Source of the DNA: Actinoplanes solisilvae | GTDB lineage: Bacteria > Actinomycetota > Actinomycetes > Mycobacteriales > Micromonosporaceae | Length of the DNA stretch: 64,000 nucleotides | Assembly (NCBI RefSeq): GCF_003999975.1 | Contig: NZ_RJAC01000003.1 | Span: forward strand, 496,001 to 560,000 | Reading direction: 5' to 3' | Part shown: piece after piece, positions 1-8,187 of the stretch | How positions within the stretch are numbered: the stretch's first letter is position 1 | Layout: each line of letters opens with the position of its first letter | Made by a program: the position numbers and the translations under genes | The notes under the pieces: generated by a model | Seen by the model: only the letters and a program-made list of their open reading frames with translations | Database searches by the model: none | Told to the model about the DNA's origin: nothing

Positions 1-631
1 TCTCTCGCAGCGTGGCGCCTTCGAGATAGACACCACCGAGATTGCCGAGCGTGCCGACCCCGATCGAATAGCCTTTGCCCTTCTTCACCCGAGAATCGCC
101 GACCGCCCCGGTCTTGATGCCCGCAGGATCGAACGCCTGGCAGTGCACCAGCCATCGGGCGGCTTCAGCGGGCGAGATCGACTCCATCCCGTTGCCAGCT
201 CGAGTGGTAAGGAACGGCATGCCATTCGGCACGTCCGCAATGAGCCGCTCCAACCCGTACGTGTTGTCTTTTTCGGCGCGTAGATCAGCGACCTGGTAGA
301 ACGGTTGCTTCGGATGCAGCAGGTCGAACCGGTCCTGGAACTCGTCCAGATAATCGCCGAGGTCCTTCAACGGAAGCCCGCGGTCTCGCCACAGCGTTTG
401 CCATGCCGCCTCGCCAGGTGGTCCGCCAGTGCTGCGGTGCAGAATCGCCAAAGCCAACCGGAGAAGTGCGAACGTCTGGGTAGGGAGTTCACACGCGATC
501 GCGCGTATGTCGCCGGCCTGCTCGAACAGCCCGCGCAGCGACACCTCGCGGCTCTTCCCCGAGGCGTCTAGCACTGGTATCCAGGCCTCGTTTGTCAGCG
601 TGAACCCGTTTGGGTTACTCACCGTTGCCAA
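1..631 (-). CDS. casA: CRISPR-associated protein CasA/Cse1, type I-E (partial, N-terminal part)
   Basis: This is the N-terminal ~210 residues of the large subunit of the type I-E Cascade complex, which in known systems recognises the PAM and recruits Cas3. The reading frame stays open to base 1, so the gene continues outside the window. Family-like stretches seen are GFTLTNEAWIPVLD near the start, RLALAILHR, FDLLHPKQPFYQV and a glycine-rich KGKGYSIGVGTLGNLGG. I chose TTG at 631 because a GGAGGG lies about 9 bases upstream and it puts the family's usual short N-terminus in place. GTG at 622 and ATG at 757 share the frame; the 757 start would add 42 residues with poor third-position GC. It follows cas3 in one operon. 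Codons here are less GC-biased than in the neighbours. Confidence 0.9.
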   Translation of the reverse strand, partial: MATVSNPNGFTLTNEAWIPVLDASGKSREVSLRGLFEQAGDIRAIACELPTQTFALLRLALAILHRSTGGPPGEAAWQTLWRDRGLPLKDLGDYLDEFQDRFDLLHPKQPFYQVADLRAEKDNTYGLERLIADVPNGMPFLTTRAGNGMESISPAEAARWLVHCQAFDPAGIKTGAVGDSRVKKGKGYSIGVGTLGNLGGVYLEGATLRE

Positions 632-652
632 GGCTTCAACCCTCCACTTAGT

Positions 653-671
653 GTCCTCCTCCAAGGAGGAC
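653..671 (-). promoter_or_regulatory. Hairpin in the cas3-casA spacer
   Basis: A perfect 8-bp inverted repeat (GTCCTCCT / AGGAGGAC, loop of 3) lies just upstream of the likely casA ribosome-binding site. In the leftward transcript it presents a GGAGGA-like arm, so it could mask or mimic a Shine-Dalgarno, or mark an RNA processing point between the cas3 and Cascade messages. The function is inferred; only the symmetry is seen. Confidence 0.4.
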
Positions 672-785
672 GAGGACATCAGGCAATCAAGAACACTGGC
701 AATGGCCCGGCCACCACTTCCCTCTTTCGAGGGATGATCCGCAAGATCACTGTTCATGGTCACGTTCCCCGCGTCAGGCGGGGTT

Positions 786-3626
786 TCATCCATTTCGTAC
801 AGATCGGAGACCTTCATGGGATTCGTAGTTCAGTTCGAAAGAGGCGATTCGCGTTTGACCGTTTCGGTCGATGACGAGGACCAGCTCGCCAGCCAGCCAC
901 GGGCTGTCCTGCCAGGCGCTGACGTCGACATTCCTCTCCAACTCGTCGATGACGTCGTCGATGACATCGGGGGCCGTCATCGAGCGGGGGAGAGGCAGAG
1001 TGCAACGGGCGATCTGCCGCGCGAGCCGCCAATCGGGGGCGCTCGAGGTGGGCACGACGACCCCGCCTCCGTCGATCCAGGGCGGAACGACCAAACCGTC
1101 CTCGGTTCGGACCAGTAGCAGGACTTCCAAGGTCTCGCCGTCGGTATCGCGGACGTGCCCGCGGGCCTGCTGGTCGTTCGCGTCACCGACGCCGCCGGAG
1201 AGCCAGCCGATCAGTGGCACCCCGGGCTCGGCAACGCCGGCCAGCCGGAAACCGTCGGCTTTCAGCTCCTTGGCGGCGAACGCCTCGCGTTGTTTCGCCT
1301 CGGCCGCGGCCAGCGCCGTTTGCCACGCGGACGGCCCGACCTCCGCATCGCCGTACGCCCTATGGGTCAGCGCGGCGATGTCGGCCGGTAGCCGCAACGG
1401 CGCTCCATCCAGATGAGGCAGCAGGACGGCCGCGCTGCGTAACAACATGGCCGGCTGGTAGACCCGACGCGACCCGGCAACGGGTTTGGGCGGCTCCTGA
1501 CCCCAATCGGCACCGGTGATCCAGCAGGTCGGCGTGGACACAGCGGCCGGACGCCCATCACGCGGGTGCCGGTGCAGTCGACCGATTCGCTGCAGCACGA
1601 GGTCGACGGGCGCGAGATCGGTGACAAGCAGGTCGAAGTCGATGTCGAGTGACTGCTCGGCGACCTGGCTCGCGACGACGACGTGCCGCTGCGGCCGCTT
1701 GCCGCTGCCCGGCGGCCCGAACGTCTCGGCCAGCCAGCGGTCCTTCGCGGCCCGGTCCACCGCCATGAACCGCGAGTGCGCCACCGACACAGGCAAGTCC
1801 GTGCCCAATGCCGTACGCAGGTCTTCCGCTGTTTGTTGGACGCGGGCAACGGTGTTCCGGATGATCAGGGCGCATCCACCGTCCCGCAATTGATTGCGAA
1901 TCAGGCCGATGAGTGCAGCCGGGTCGTCGTCGAGACGGCGGAGCCTTACCTCGACGCCGCGTCCGGATTCGTCGCACGTGGTCGTGACAGGCCCGCGCCC
2001 CTCGGACGAGGTGGTGATCAGCGGATAGCGCAGGTCGGCGCGCACCTCGGCGTACGGATCGACTTTGGGCTTGCGTCGGTCCCGCCAGGTGAGCGGGGCG
2101 GGCGGTCCGAGCCGGCCATTGTCGTACGCGGCCAGCAGTTCGGCCCGCCGGCCCGCTGGCAGGGTCGCCGAGAGCACGACGACCGGCACGCCATAGGCGG
2201 CCAGCCACTCCAGGGCCCGGTCGAGGAAGCGCCCCATGTAGATGTCGTAGGCGTGGGCCTCGTCGATGACGACGACCTTCCCGGCCAGGCCGAGGTGGCG
2301 CAGCACCAGGTGTTTGCCGCGCAAGGCGGCGAACAGCAGTTGGTCGATGGTGCCGACGATGAAGCTGGACAGCAGCGTTCGTTTCGACCCGGCCAGCCAA
2401 GTGTGCACGCCGGCCGCGACACCGCCGTCGTCCTCGGCGATCGCGCTCGGCAGCGACGTGGTGCGCAGACGGTCGTACTCAGGATTGAGAGCCGCCTTGC
2501 CGTGCGCGAGTCGCACGTCGCGGTCTCCCCGGCCGACCTGGGCGTCGGGCAGCCGGCGCAACCACGACAGCATCCGGCCGAACATGGCGTCACTGGTCGC
2601 GCGGGTGGGCAGCGCGAGGTAGCAACCGGAGGCACCGGTGCGGCGGGCGAGGATCTCCACGGCCGCCAGGGCAGCTTCGGTCTTCCCTTCACCCATGGCC
2701 GCCTCGACGATGATCATTCCGGGTGCCGGCATGGTGGCGGCCAGCTCGGCGACGACCTGCTGCACCGGGCGGGGTTCCGCACCGGAGGGCAGGACGAAGC
2801 GAGCGGCGAACAGCTCAGGAACGCCCGTCGGGGGCTGGGCCGGAATCCACGGGATCGGAAGGTCGACCTCGTCCCAGCCGCCACGGAGCCGGTCCTCGTT
2901 CGACGCGTCGAGAAGGTACGGGAAGTACTTCTCGTTGCTGGCGATCCAGTCGGCGACGATAACGAGCCCGGTGAGGGCAGCCTGGGCCGGTTGCGACAAG
3001 GGCACATCGGCCCAGCCCTTGAGCCGGTCGCCGGCGCTGGACCGCTCGGTCATCCAGAGCAGTAGCTCGCGCTGGACTTGTTGCCACGCCTCGTTACCGA
3101 GCAGGTACCGATGGCAGAGGATCCCCTTCAGCACCTCGTCGGTAGGTGGTATGCCGTGGTGCCCGCCGACGACCACGGCGTACGCGTGTGGATCCGCCCA
3201 GTCCTGGTCGCGCAGCCAGTCGGCGAGCACGATGTGCCCGGCCACGTCGTGGCGGGCCAGCCGACGTTCGGCGCAGATCCGCTCGTGGTCGAAGCCGAGC
3301 CCTCGGTCACGCATGCGCTCGACCAGGGAGGCGGTCTGACCCCGGAAGGACGCTTGGACGGCGAACGCCGGAGTTGCCTTGCCGATGTCGTGCACCCCGG
3401 CCAACCAGACCGCGAGCGTACGGCCGCTGACGTCCCCACCGGGCAACTCGTCCGCGATGAGGCGGCGTACGGCCGGGCTCAGCCAGTGATCCCACAGACG
3501 ACCGGCTACGTCGGCGGAGTCCGCTAGATGCCGCCACAGCGGAAGCCAACCGACCGCGGACACACCCGTACGGTCGGTCTTGCCCCAGACAGAACGAGCC
3601 GCGTCGCTCAGACCGGTCGTGCTCAT
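786..3626 (-). CDS. cas3: CRISPR-associated helicase-nuclease Cas3 (HD + DEAH), type I-E
   Basis: Cas3 is the single-strand nuclease and 3'-5' helicase that degrades DNA marked by Cascade. The 946-residue product has an N-terminal HD nuclease (H33, H79-D80 in VHDIGK, HH at 156-157), then an SF2 helicase with Walker A MGEGKT (about 311-316), DEAH (455-458), an SATLP motif near 490 and a C-terminal QRIGRLHRH arginine-finger motif. The length fits a full Cas3. The start is ATG at 3626, sharing ATGA with the stop of the upstream helicase gene, which implies translational coupling. A longer open frame reaching 4337 is rejected because it only overlaps the helicase. The casA gene follows downstream. 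All catalytic motifs look intact. Confidence 0.95.
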   Translation of the reverse strand: MSTTGLSDAARSVWGKTDRTGVSAVGWLPLWRHLADSADVAGRLWDHWLSPAVRRLIADELPGGDVSGRTLAVWLAGVHDIGKATPAFAVQASFRGQTASLVERMRDRGLGFDHERICAERRLARHDVAGHIVLADWLRDQDWADPHAYAVVVGGHHGIPPTDEVLKGILCHRYLLGNEAWQQVQRELLLWMTERSSAGDRLKGWADVPLSQPAQAALTGLVIVADWIASNEKYFPYLLDASNEDRLRGGWDEVDLPIPWIPAQPPTGVPELFAARFVLPSGAEPRPVQQVVAELAATMPAPGMIIVEAAMGEGKTEAALAAVEILARRTGASGCYLALPTRATSDAMFGRMLSWLRRLPDAQVGRGDRDVRLAHGKAALNPEYDRLRTTSLPSAIAEDDGGVAAGVHTWLAGSKRTLLSSFIVGTIDQLLFAALRGKHLVLRHLGLAGKVVVIDEAHAYDIYMGRFLDRALEWLAAYGVPVVVLSATLPAGRRAELLAAYDNGRLGPPAPLTWRDRRKPKVDPYAEVRADLRYPLITTSSEGRGPVTTTCDESGRGVEVRLRRLDDDPAALIGLIRNQLRDGGCALIIRNTVARVQQTAEDLRTALGTDLPVSVAHSRFMAVDRAAKDRWLAETFGPPGSGKRPQRHVVVASQVAEQSLDIDFDLLVTDLAPVDLVLQRIGRLHRHPRDGRPAAVSTPTCWITGADWGQEPPKPVAGSRRVYQPAMLLRSAAVLLPHLDGAPLRLPADIAALTHRAYGDAEVGPSAWQTALAAAEAKQREAFAAKELKADGFRLAGVAEPGVPLIGWLSGGVGDANDQQARGHVRDTDGETLEVLLLVRTEDGLVVPPWIDGGGVVVPTSSAPDWRLARQIARCTLPLPRSMTAPDVIDDVIDELERNVDVSAWQDSPWLAGELVLVIDRNGQTRIASFELNYESHEGLRSVRNG

Positions 3627-5728
3627 GTCAGCGCCGGCAAGAGCTCGCTGGGACGGCCGCTGTGGGACAGGTACAGCACGTCCCGGGCCCGGGTGAGCGC
3701 GACGAACAGCAGGCAGCGTTCGCGCTGAAGGTCCTGCCGGTGGGCGTGGGGATCGTCGGCCGCCGAGGTCACCGCGTTGGCCGCAGGCAGCACTCCCAGA
3801 TCCAAGCCGACCACGGCCAGGCACCGGAACTCGAGCCCTTTCATGCCGTGCATCGTCGCGACCCGTACGCCGTCGGTGCCTTGCCCGTCGTCGGCGACCG
3901 GGATGTAGGCGCCCGACAGCGTGCTCGTGATGGCCCTGACAAGCTTTCCCGTACGGGCGGCGACGCCGATGGAGTGCGGTTCGACACCCTGTTCCAGCCA
4001 TGTGCCGACCCGCTCGATCAGCGCCTCGAACTCGTCGTCCCGGGTGGAGTGCGTGGTCAGCTGTGGCGCGCCACCGCGGGTGATCGACCGATATCCGGTC
4101 AGGGTTTCCTCGGCGTCGTCCAATCCGAGTACGGCGTCCGAGTCGAGAACCTTCACCGACAGATTCAGGATCTCGTGGGTGGTTCGGTAGTTCACGGTCA
4201 GGCGCCGGGTCCGGCCCCGCACGGCGATTCCGAGCCGGCTGAGAGAGACCTGACTGTCGTAGATGCGCTGGTACGGGTCGGCGAGCAGGAACATGTCGTT
4301 GTCCCCGGGCGGCACGAGCGCACGCAGCAGCCGCCATTGCGCCGGATGCAGGTCTTGCCCCTCGTCCACGATGACGTGCCGGTAAGGGCCCGGCGTACGG
4401 CTCGCGATGGTGGCCGCGTCGTCGGCGAGCTGGGTGTGGGTCCGTTTGCGCAGCTTGGCCAGCTTGCCGACCACGCCGTTGATCGCGGTCCAGACCTGGT
4501 CACGCTGGGCCGCCCGCAACCCGGCCCCTCGGCCCTTGCGCGGGGCGTCCCGGTAGGCCTCGGCGCTGGTCAATTGCTGGGCCAGGATCACCTGTTCCCA
4601 CTCGCGCTTGAGGAACGCGGCGCTGGTCGTGGTGATGACGCCGGCGCGATTCACGACCGCGGGGCCAGTCCTGGCGGCCTGCTCCCAGAGCGGGTCGGTC
4701 ACCTCATCGGAGGCGATGGCGACCTTCTTCCCGCTCTGCGTGACGATCTGGTGCGCCAGTTTGTCGACGCCGATCACATCGATCCGACGCAGGATCTCCG
4801 GATCGTTGTCGAGGAGCCGCAACTGCCTGGCCAGAGCATCGGCGAGAGATCGGGTGTACGTGGTCAGCAGCACCTTCGATCCGTCGTCGGGCAGCCGCCG
4901 GGCGAGGAAGACGGCTCGGTGCAGACCGGTGACGGTCTTGCCGGTCCCGGCGCTTCCGGTGATCAAGGTCGGTCCCGTGTAGGTGTGCCGATTGGCGACG
5001 TCACGCTGGGTGGGGTGAAGGAAGGTGCGCCACACATCGAAGGGGTGGTCGAGGATGGCGTGCAGTTCCACCGGGCCGGAGACGAACGCGATCCGCTCGG
5101 GGGTGCGGTGAGCGGCCGCGAGCAGGTCGCCCGTGTCCACATCATCGACGATTCGTTCAGCCAGCTCCGCCCAGACTTCCTGAACGGACATGCCGCTGGC
5201 GAGGCCGCTGAGGACATCGAACTGGACCTGGGGGAGCAGGGCGGCCAGGCTCTCGAGCTGCCTGTCGGCGCTGATCACGCGTAGCAACGGCATCAGGTCC
5301 TTGTCCACGCCCAGCCGCTTGAGGTCCGCGGTCGAGACGTGGTCGAACAGGCCGCTCGTGTTCGGCGCTGCCGGAGCCGCGTCGGCGAACTCCTCGAGGC
5401 CTACCTGATTCCGCACCTCCAAAACGCCGAGCACCTGGTTGACCGTGAAGCGCCGGCTCGTCGCGAAGGCGTTCGCGTCGTCGTGGGGCAACACGTTGAG
5501 CAGCGCGTATCGCTGTTCGCCGAGGGCGAGCACCACGCCGCGGTAGAACCGGTCGATGCGGATCGTGCGGATGTTGGGGTCCCGCGCGCCGGTGAGTTTC
5601 TCCAGATGCAGACCGGCATGGGTGTGTTCGGCGAACTTGTCGATCGTCACGAGCACCGCATGCTGAACCGGCCGTTGCAGCTTGGCAAAGGCAGGCAGAA
5701 ACCCTCGGTCGATGGCCAACTCGGCCAT
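3623..5728 (-). CDS. UvrD/Rep-like SF1 DNA helicase with RelE/ParE-like N-terminal domain
   Basis: This 701-residue protein is the first gene of the leftward cas operon. Residues 1 to about 105 resemble a RelE/ParE-type fold (IRIDRFYRGVVLALGEQRYALL followed by PHDDANAFA). The rest is an SF1 helicase: Walker A GSAGTGKT (about 258-265), a VDEGQD Walker B, VNYRT, and a C-terminal UvrD motif ATMHGMKGLEF. Such helicases unwind DNA in repair or defence. The ATG at 5728 has GGGAGG about 4 bases upstream; the frame is open to 5890 but lacks a better start. Its stop overlaps the cas3 start by ATGA. It is not a standard type I-E component, so the coupling to cas3 is notable. Whether the N-terminal domain keeps toxin-like RNase activity cannot be told from sequence. 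Confidence 0.85.
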   Translation of the reverse strand: MAELAIDRGFLPAFAKLQRPVQHAVLVTIDKFAEHTHAGLHLEKLTGARDPNIRTIRIDRFYRGVVLALGEQRYALLNVLPHDDANAFATSRRFTVNQVLGVLEVRNQVGLEEFADAAPAAPNTSGLFDHVSTADLKRLGVDKDLMPLLRVISADRQLESLAALLPQVQFDVLSGLASGMSVQEVWAELAERIVDDVDTGDLLAAAHRTPERIAFVSGPVELHAILDHPFDVWRTFLHPTQRDVANRHTYTGPTLITGSAGTGKTVTGLHRAVFLARRLPDDGSKVLLTTYTRSLADALARQLRLLDNDPEILRRIDVIGVDKLAHQIVTQSGKKVAIASDEVTDPLWEQAARTGPAVVNRAGVITTTSAAFLKREWEQVILAQQLTSAEAYRDAPRKGRGAGLRAAQRDQVWTAINGVVGKLAKLRKRTHTQLADDAATIASRTPGPYRHVIVDEGQDLHPAQWRLLRALVPPGDNDMFLLADPYQRIYDSQVSLSRLGIAVRGRTRRLTVNYRTTHEILNLSVKVLDSDAVLGLDDAEETLTGYRSITRGGAPQLTTHSTRDDEFEALIERVGTWLEQGVEPHSIGVAARTGKLVRAITSTLSGAYIPVADDGQGTDGVRVATMHGMKGLEFRCLAVVGLDLGVLPAANAVTSAADDPHAHRQDLQRERCLLFVALTRARDVLYLSHSGRPSELLPALT

Positions 5729-5951
5729 ACACCCTCCCCGATCGATGTGCACAGTCGGCCGATACGCGGCGATGTGCGTCCGCTCGGCCAGGATCGGGCG
5801 ACACGTGCTGTGCGGCACCCTGTCACCCCGAGTGCCGAACACCATTGCACAGTGGATACTCGTACGGCAATCTGTGAAGTGTGTTTTCAAACTTTTGGCC
5901 GTTTAGTTGGCATCGACCGGCGGAGGCCCCCGGCCGGCCGGAGTGCATCGT

Positions 5952-5963
5952 TAGGGTGAGCTC
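5952..5963 (+). promoter_or_regulatory. Possible leaderless -10 (TAGGGT) for the kinase gene
   Basis: TAGGGT at 5952-5957 ends 6 bases before the GTG start, the arrangement of leaderless actinobacterial genes. The AGGG could instead act as a Shine-Dalgarno. No good -35 is seen. The 235-bp divergent spacer (5729-5963) must also carry the promoter of the leftward helicase-cas operon, probably in its AT-richer part around 5870-5910. Confidence 0.3.
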
Positions 5964-7214
5964 GTGGTAGCAGGCAGGCACCTCAAAGATCGATATCTGG
6001 TCGATCGGAACCCGCTGGCTCACCGGGGAATGGGCGAGGTCTGGCCCGCGCAGGACACCGTGCTCAAACGCCGGGTGATCGTCAAGCTCGTCGATTCATC
6101 CCTGATGGACGCCGAGTTGGCGAAGAGGTTCCAGCGTGAGGCGCTGCTGACCGCGCGCCTCGTGCACCCAGGCGTACCTGCCGTCTACGACTTCGGTCAG
6201 CACGAGGGCCGTTTCTATCTGGTCATGCAGCGGATCAAGGGGCCTGCCCTGTCCGATTTGATCGAGGAGCATGACCCTCTACCGGTCGCCTGGGCGGCCT
6301 CGATCGGCGCACAGATCTGTAGCGTGCTGATCGCGGCCCGGCAGATCGGCCTGGTCCACCGGGACATCAAGCCCAGCAACGCGATTCTCGAGCCGAGCGG
6401 TGCGGTGAAGGTGCTCGACTTCGGCCTGGCCGTCATACACGGGGACGACCGCTTCTCCCGGATCACGCAGAGCGGAGACAGCCTCGGGACCGCCGGCTAC
6501 ATGGCGCCCGAGCAGATCGAGGGTGGTCCCACCGATCATCGCACCGACCTTTACGGGCTCGGCGCGACCCTCTTTGACCTGCTCACCGGCCAGCCGCCCT
6601 TCGGCGGCTCGACGCCGACGCTCACGATGCAACTCCAGATGCAGGGCTCACCGCCACGGCCGGCCAAGCTGCGTGCGGAGATCCCGGCTGAGTTGGACGA
6701 CCTGGTTCAGGCGCTGATGGCGCGGCACCCGCAGGACCGCCCGGCCAGCGCGGCCGAGGCGTACGAGGTGTTGGCGCCTCTCGTTCGAGACCTGCCGCCG
6801 ATTCCCGGAGTGGTCAGCAGCCAGCCGGATGCGGCGCGTGCGTACGCGGCAGTGGTCGGGCAAGTGCCGACGCAGCACGTTGTGTACGCGAGCGCGGAGC
6901 CGGAAGAGCCGGCGAGGCGAGCCGAAATGCTGGCCGCCACCGGGAATCTGCGGGCTGCCGCACACCAATGGCGGCAGCTCGCGGAACTCCGTGCGATGGA
7001 GCATGGTGACGGGGACGCGGCAGCTGTCGAATATCGGCTTCGCGCCATTCGTGTTCATGTCGACATCGGTGAGCCCAGTCGTGCCCTGCGCCAGCTGCGC
7101 GATCTGTTGGAGGACCGCATCCGCGCGGACGGGCCGGAGCATCCTTCTGTTTCAGTGGTGCAGCAGGAGATTGCCCGTTTCAGCGAAAACGGGCGCCTCC
7201 GACCGCCCAGCTGA
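5964..7214 (+). CDS. Serine/threonine protein kinase (Hanks type) with TPR-like C-terminal region
   Basis: The 416-residue protein carries a complete eukaryotic-like kinase domain: a glycine loop HRGMGEVW, catalytic K41, helix-C E59, HRDIKPSN (132-139), DFG (152-154) and GTAGYMAPEQ in the activation segment. After about residue 290 there is a helical, Ala/Leu/Arg-rich region with TPR-like spacing (AARRAEMLAATGNLRAAAHQW, then RALRQLRDLLEDR). No transmembrane segment is seen, so it is likely cytosolic, unlike PknB-type receptors. GTG at 5964 is the start. Its 3' end overlaps the convergent gene by 35 bp. It stands between the cas operon and a DNA methyltransferase, so a defence-signalling role is possible but only inferred. 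Confidence 0.9.
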   Translation: MVAGRHLKDRYLVDRNPLAHRGMGEVWPAQDTVLKRRVIVKLVDSSLMDAELAKRFQREALLTARLVHPGVPAVYDFGQHEGRFYLVMQRIKGPALSDLIEEHDPLPVAWAASIGAQICSVLIAARQIGLVHRDIKPSNAILEPSGAVKVLDFGLAVIHGDDRFSRITQSGDSLGTAGYMAPEQIEGGPTDHRTDLYGLGATLFDLLTGQPPFGGSTPTLTMQLQMQGSPPRPAKLRAEIPAELDDLVQALMARHPQDRPASAAEAYEVLAPLVRDLPPIPGVVSSQPDAARAYAAVVGQVPTQHVVYASAEPEEPARRAEMLAATGNLRAAAHQWRQLAELRAMEHGDGDAAAVEYRLRAIRVHVDIGEPSRALRQLRDLLEDRIRADGPEHPSVSVVQQEIARFSENGRLRPPS

Positions 7215-7896
7215 GCCGGCCCGAGGCGGATCTGGCGAACTGTGCCGTACGCGGATCGCTGAACACGGCCGGCAAAAGCGCAGCCTTCTGTTCGGCGAAC
7301 CGCTCACCTCGGTGGTGGAAAAGCATCGCGCAGTTCTGACCTCGCGTCTCGGTGGTCAGAGCCCGGCGGGCCAGGGGCGAATACATTGCGCTGTGCTTCA
7401 GCCAGGCGGCCTCCTCCCCGTGGCCGTCGAAGCCTTGGCCGATCGACCCGTGGCCGAACGCGTCGTGCACGGCACGAAACATGTCGTTCTCGGCCGCGGT
7501 GAGATACGGGTGCGGGTTGTCGGTGGCGGCCGTGGCGAACACCTTCAGCTTGCGCTGGGCCAGGTCGTCGATCATGGCCGCCGCGTCGGCGTACGGGTCG
7601 GCGTCCATGACTCGTACGGCGATGCCGAGCCCACCGAAGTGGGCGGGGCCTACGAGAAACTCGTATTGCCGCACTGTCTCCCGGCGGAACGCGGCGTACG
7701 CGGCGACGGCGTGGCGATCATGCACCGGTGCCGCCACATAGGCGGCCGCGATCGCTGCTCCAAGTGCTGAGTCGAGGCGTACCTGGCCGTAGTCGGCAGC
7801 CGGGATCCAGTCATGGCAACCCCACCGCAGCGCGCCATCGACCAGGTGCGCGACCGGTGAGAGCGGTCGAGTTGTCGTCGGTGTGGATGAAACCAA
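7180..7896 (-). CDS. Unrecognised protein with HDxFGH motif (possible metal site)
   Basis: I do not recognise this 238-residue protein. A conserved-looking core reads NPHPYLTAAENDMFRAVHDAFGHG (split here by residue ranges 128-134 and 137-150), followed by GHGEEAAW, a lone His at 168 and TETRGQN (182-188). The H-D-x-F-G-H spacing (H144, H149) plus a later Glu (E183) resembles the iron site of pterin-dependent aromatic amino acid hydroxylases, although the rest does not. The only in-frame start is TTG at 7896, with no close ribosome-binding site. A strong AGGAGGAT sits in front of an out-of-frame ATG at 7906, so the true N-terminus is uncertain. It is the last gene of a short leftward unit and overlaps the kinase gene end to end. 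Confidence 0.6.
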   Translation of the reverse strand: MVSSTPTTTRPLSPVAHLVDGALRWGCHDWIPAADYGQVRLDSALGAAIAAAYVAAPVHDRHAVAAYAAFRRETVRQYEFLVGPAHFGGLGIAVRVMDADPYADAAAMIDDLAQRKLKVFATAATDNPHPYLTAAENDMFRAVHDAFGHGSIGQGFDGHGEEAAWLKHSAMYSPLARRALTTETRGQNCAMLFHHRGERFAEQKAALLPAVFSDPRTAQFARSASGRLSWAVGGARFR

Positions 7897-7906
7897 TCGG
7901 GTTCAT
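7811..7906 (-). CDS. Short frame (31 codons) with strong ribosome-binding site
   Basis: ATG at 7906 follows AGGAGGATC directly and opens a 31-residue frame starting MNPIGFIHTDD, which ends TGA at 7811 inside the next gene in another frame. It could be a leader peptide coupled to that gene, or the true N-terminus joined to it by a frameshift between about 7840 and 7880. The start site is far better than that of the longer frame. No homologue is recognised. Confidence 0.3.
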   Translation of the reverse strand: MNPIGFIHTDDNSTALTGRAPGRWRAAVGLP

Positions 7907-7942
7907 GATCCTCCTCAGGATTGTCGGTACCGGGGGTGAAGA

Positions 7943-8101
7943 TCAGTGAGACGAGGAATCCGGCTTGCGGTCGTTCATGGAATCCGCCGCGCGCTGCTCC
8001 TCTCGGATCGCTACGCCGAGTCGCCGGATCTCCGAGACCCGACGGTCCTGGTGGATCTTGGCGAACTTGCCGATCGCCGTGCTGTGCCCGCGCCTGGACA
8101 T
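7943..8101 (-). CDS. Small basic hypothetical protein (52 aa)
   Basis: ATG at 8101 has GGAGG about 6 bases upstream. The product begins MSRRGHSTAIGKFAKIHQDR and continues with an Arg/Glu-rich helical stretch (RRLGVAIREEQRAAD). It is small, charged and cytosolic; a nucleic-acid or protein-binding role is possible, but no family is recognised. It leads the leftward unit with the HDxFGH gene (37 bp to the 7906 ATG) and is divergent from the methyltransferase. A longer frame from GTG at 8158 exists but lacks a ribosome-binding site. Confidence 0.55.
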   Translation of the reverse strand: MSRRGHSTAIGKFAKIHQDRRVSEIRRLGVAIREEQRAADSMNDRKPDSSSH

Positions 8102-8143
8102 GCCTGCCTCCGCTCTGGAATGGACTCGTCGAGCAATGTACCC

Positions 8144-8187
8144 GTGAACCCAGTTCACAAGCTAGTGCGTTGTGCTAGCGTTCTGCC
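8144..8187 (+). promoter_or_regulatory. Divergent control region with two inverted repeats and a leaderless promoter
   Basis: A TTCACA -35 (8154-8159), a 16-bp spacer and a TAGCGT -10 (8176-8181) end 6 bases before the GTG of the methyltransferase, predicting a leaderless message. Two inverted repeats overlap these boxes: GTGAAC-CCA-GTTCAC (8144-8158) on the -35 and GCTAG-N9-CTAGC (8161-8179) on the -10. They look like operator sites; the methyltransferase has an N-terminal helix-turn-helix, so autoregulation is a reasonable guess. Confidence 0.5.

Noticed and set aside
1683..3065. 460-codon rightward open frame opposite cas3
   Set aside because: Antisense shadow; cas3 has all catalytic motifs on the other strand.
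3627..4337. 237-residue N-terminal extension of Cas3
   Set aside because: The HD domain starts at MSTTGLSD (3626), and the extension only overlaps the helicase gene in another frame.
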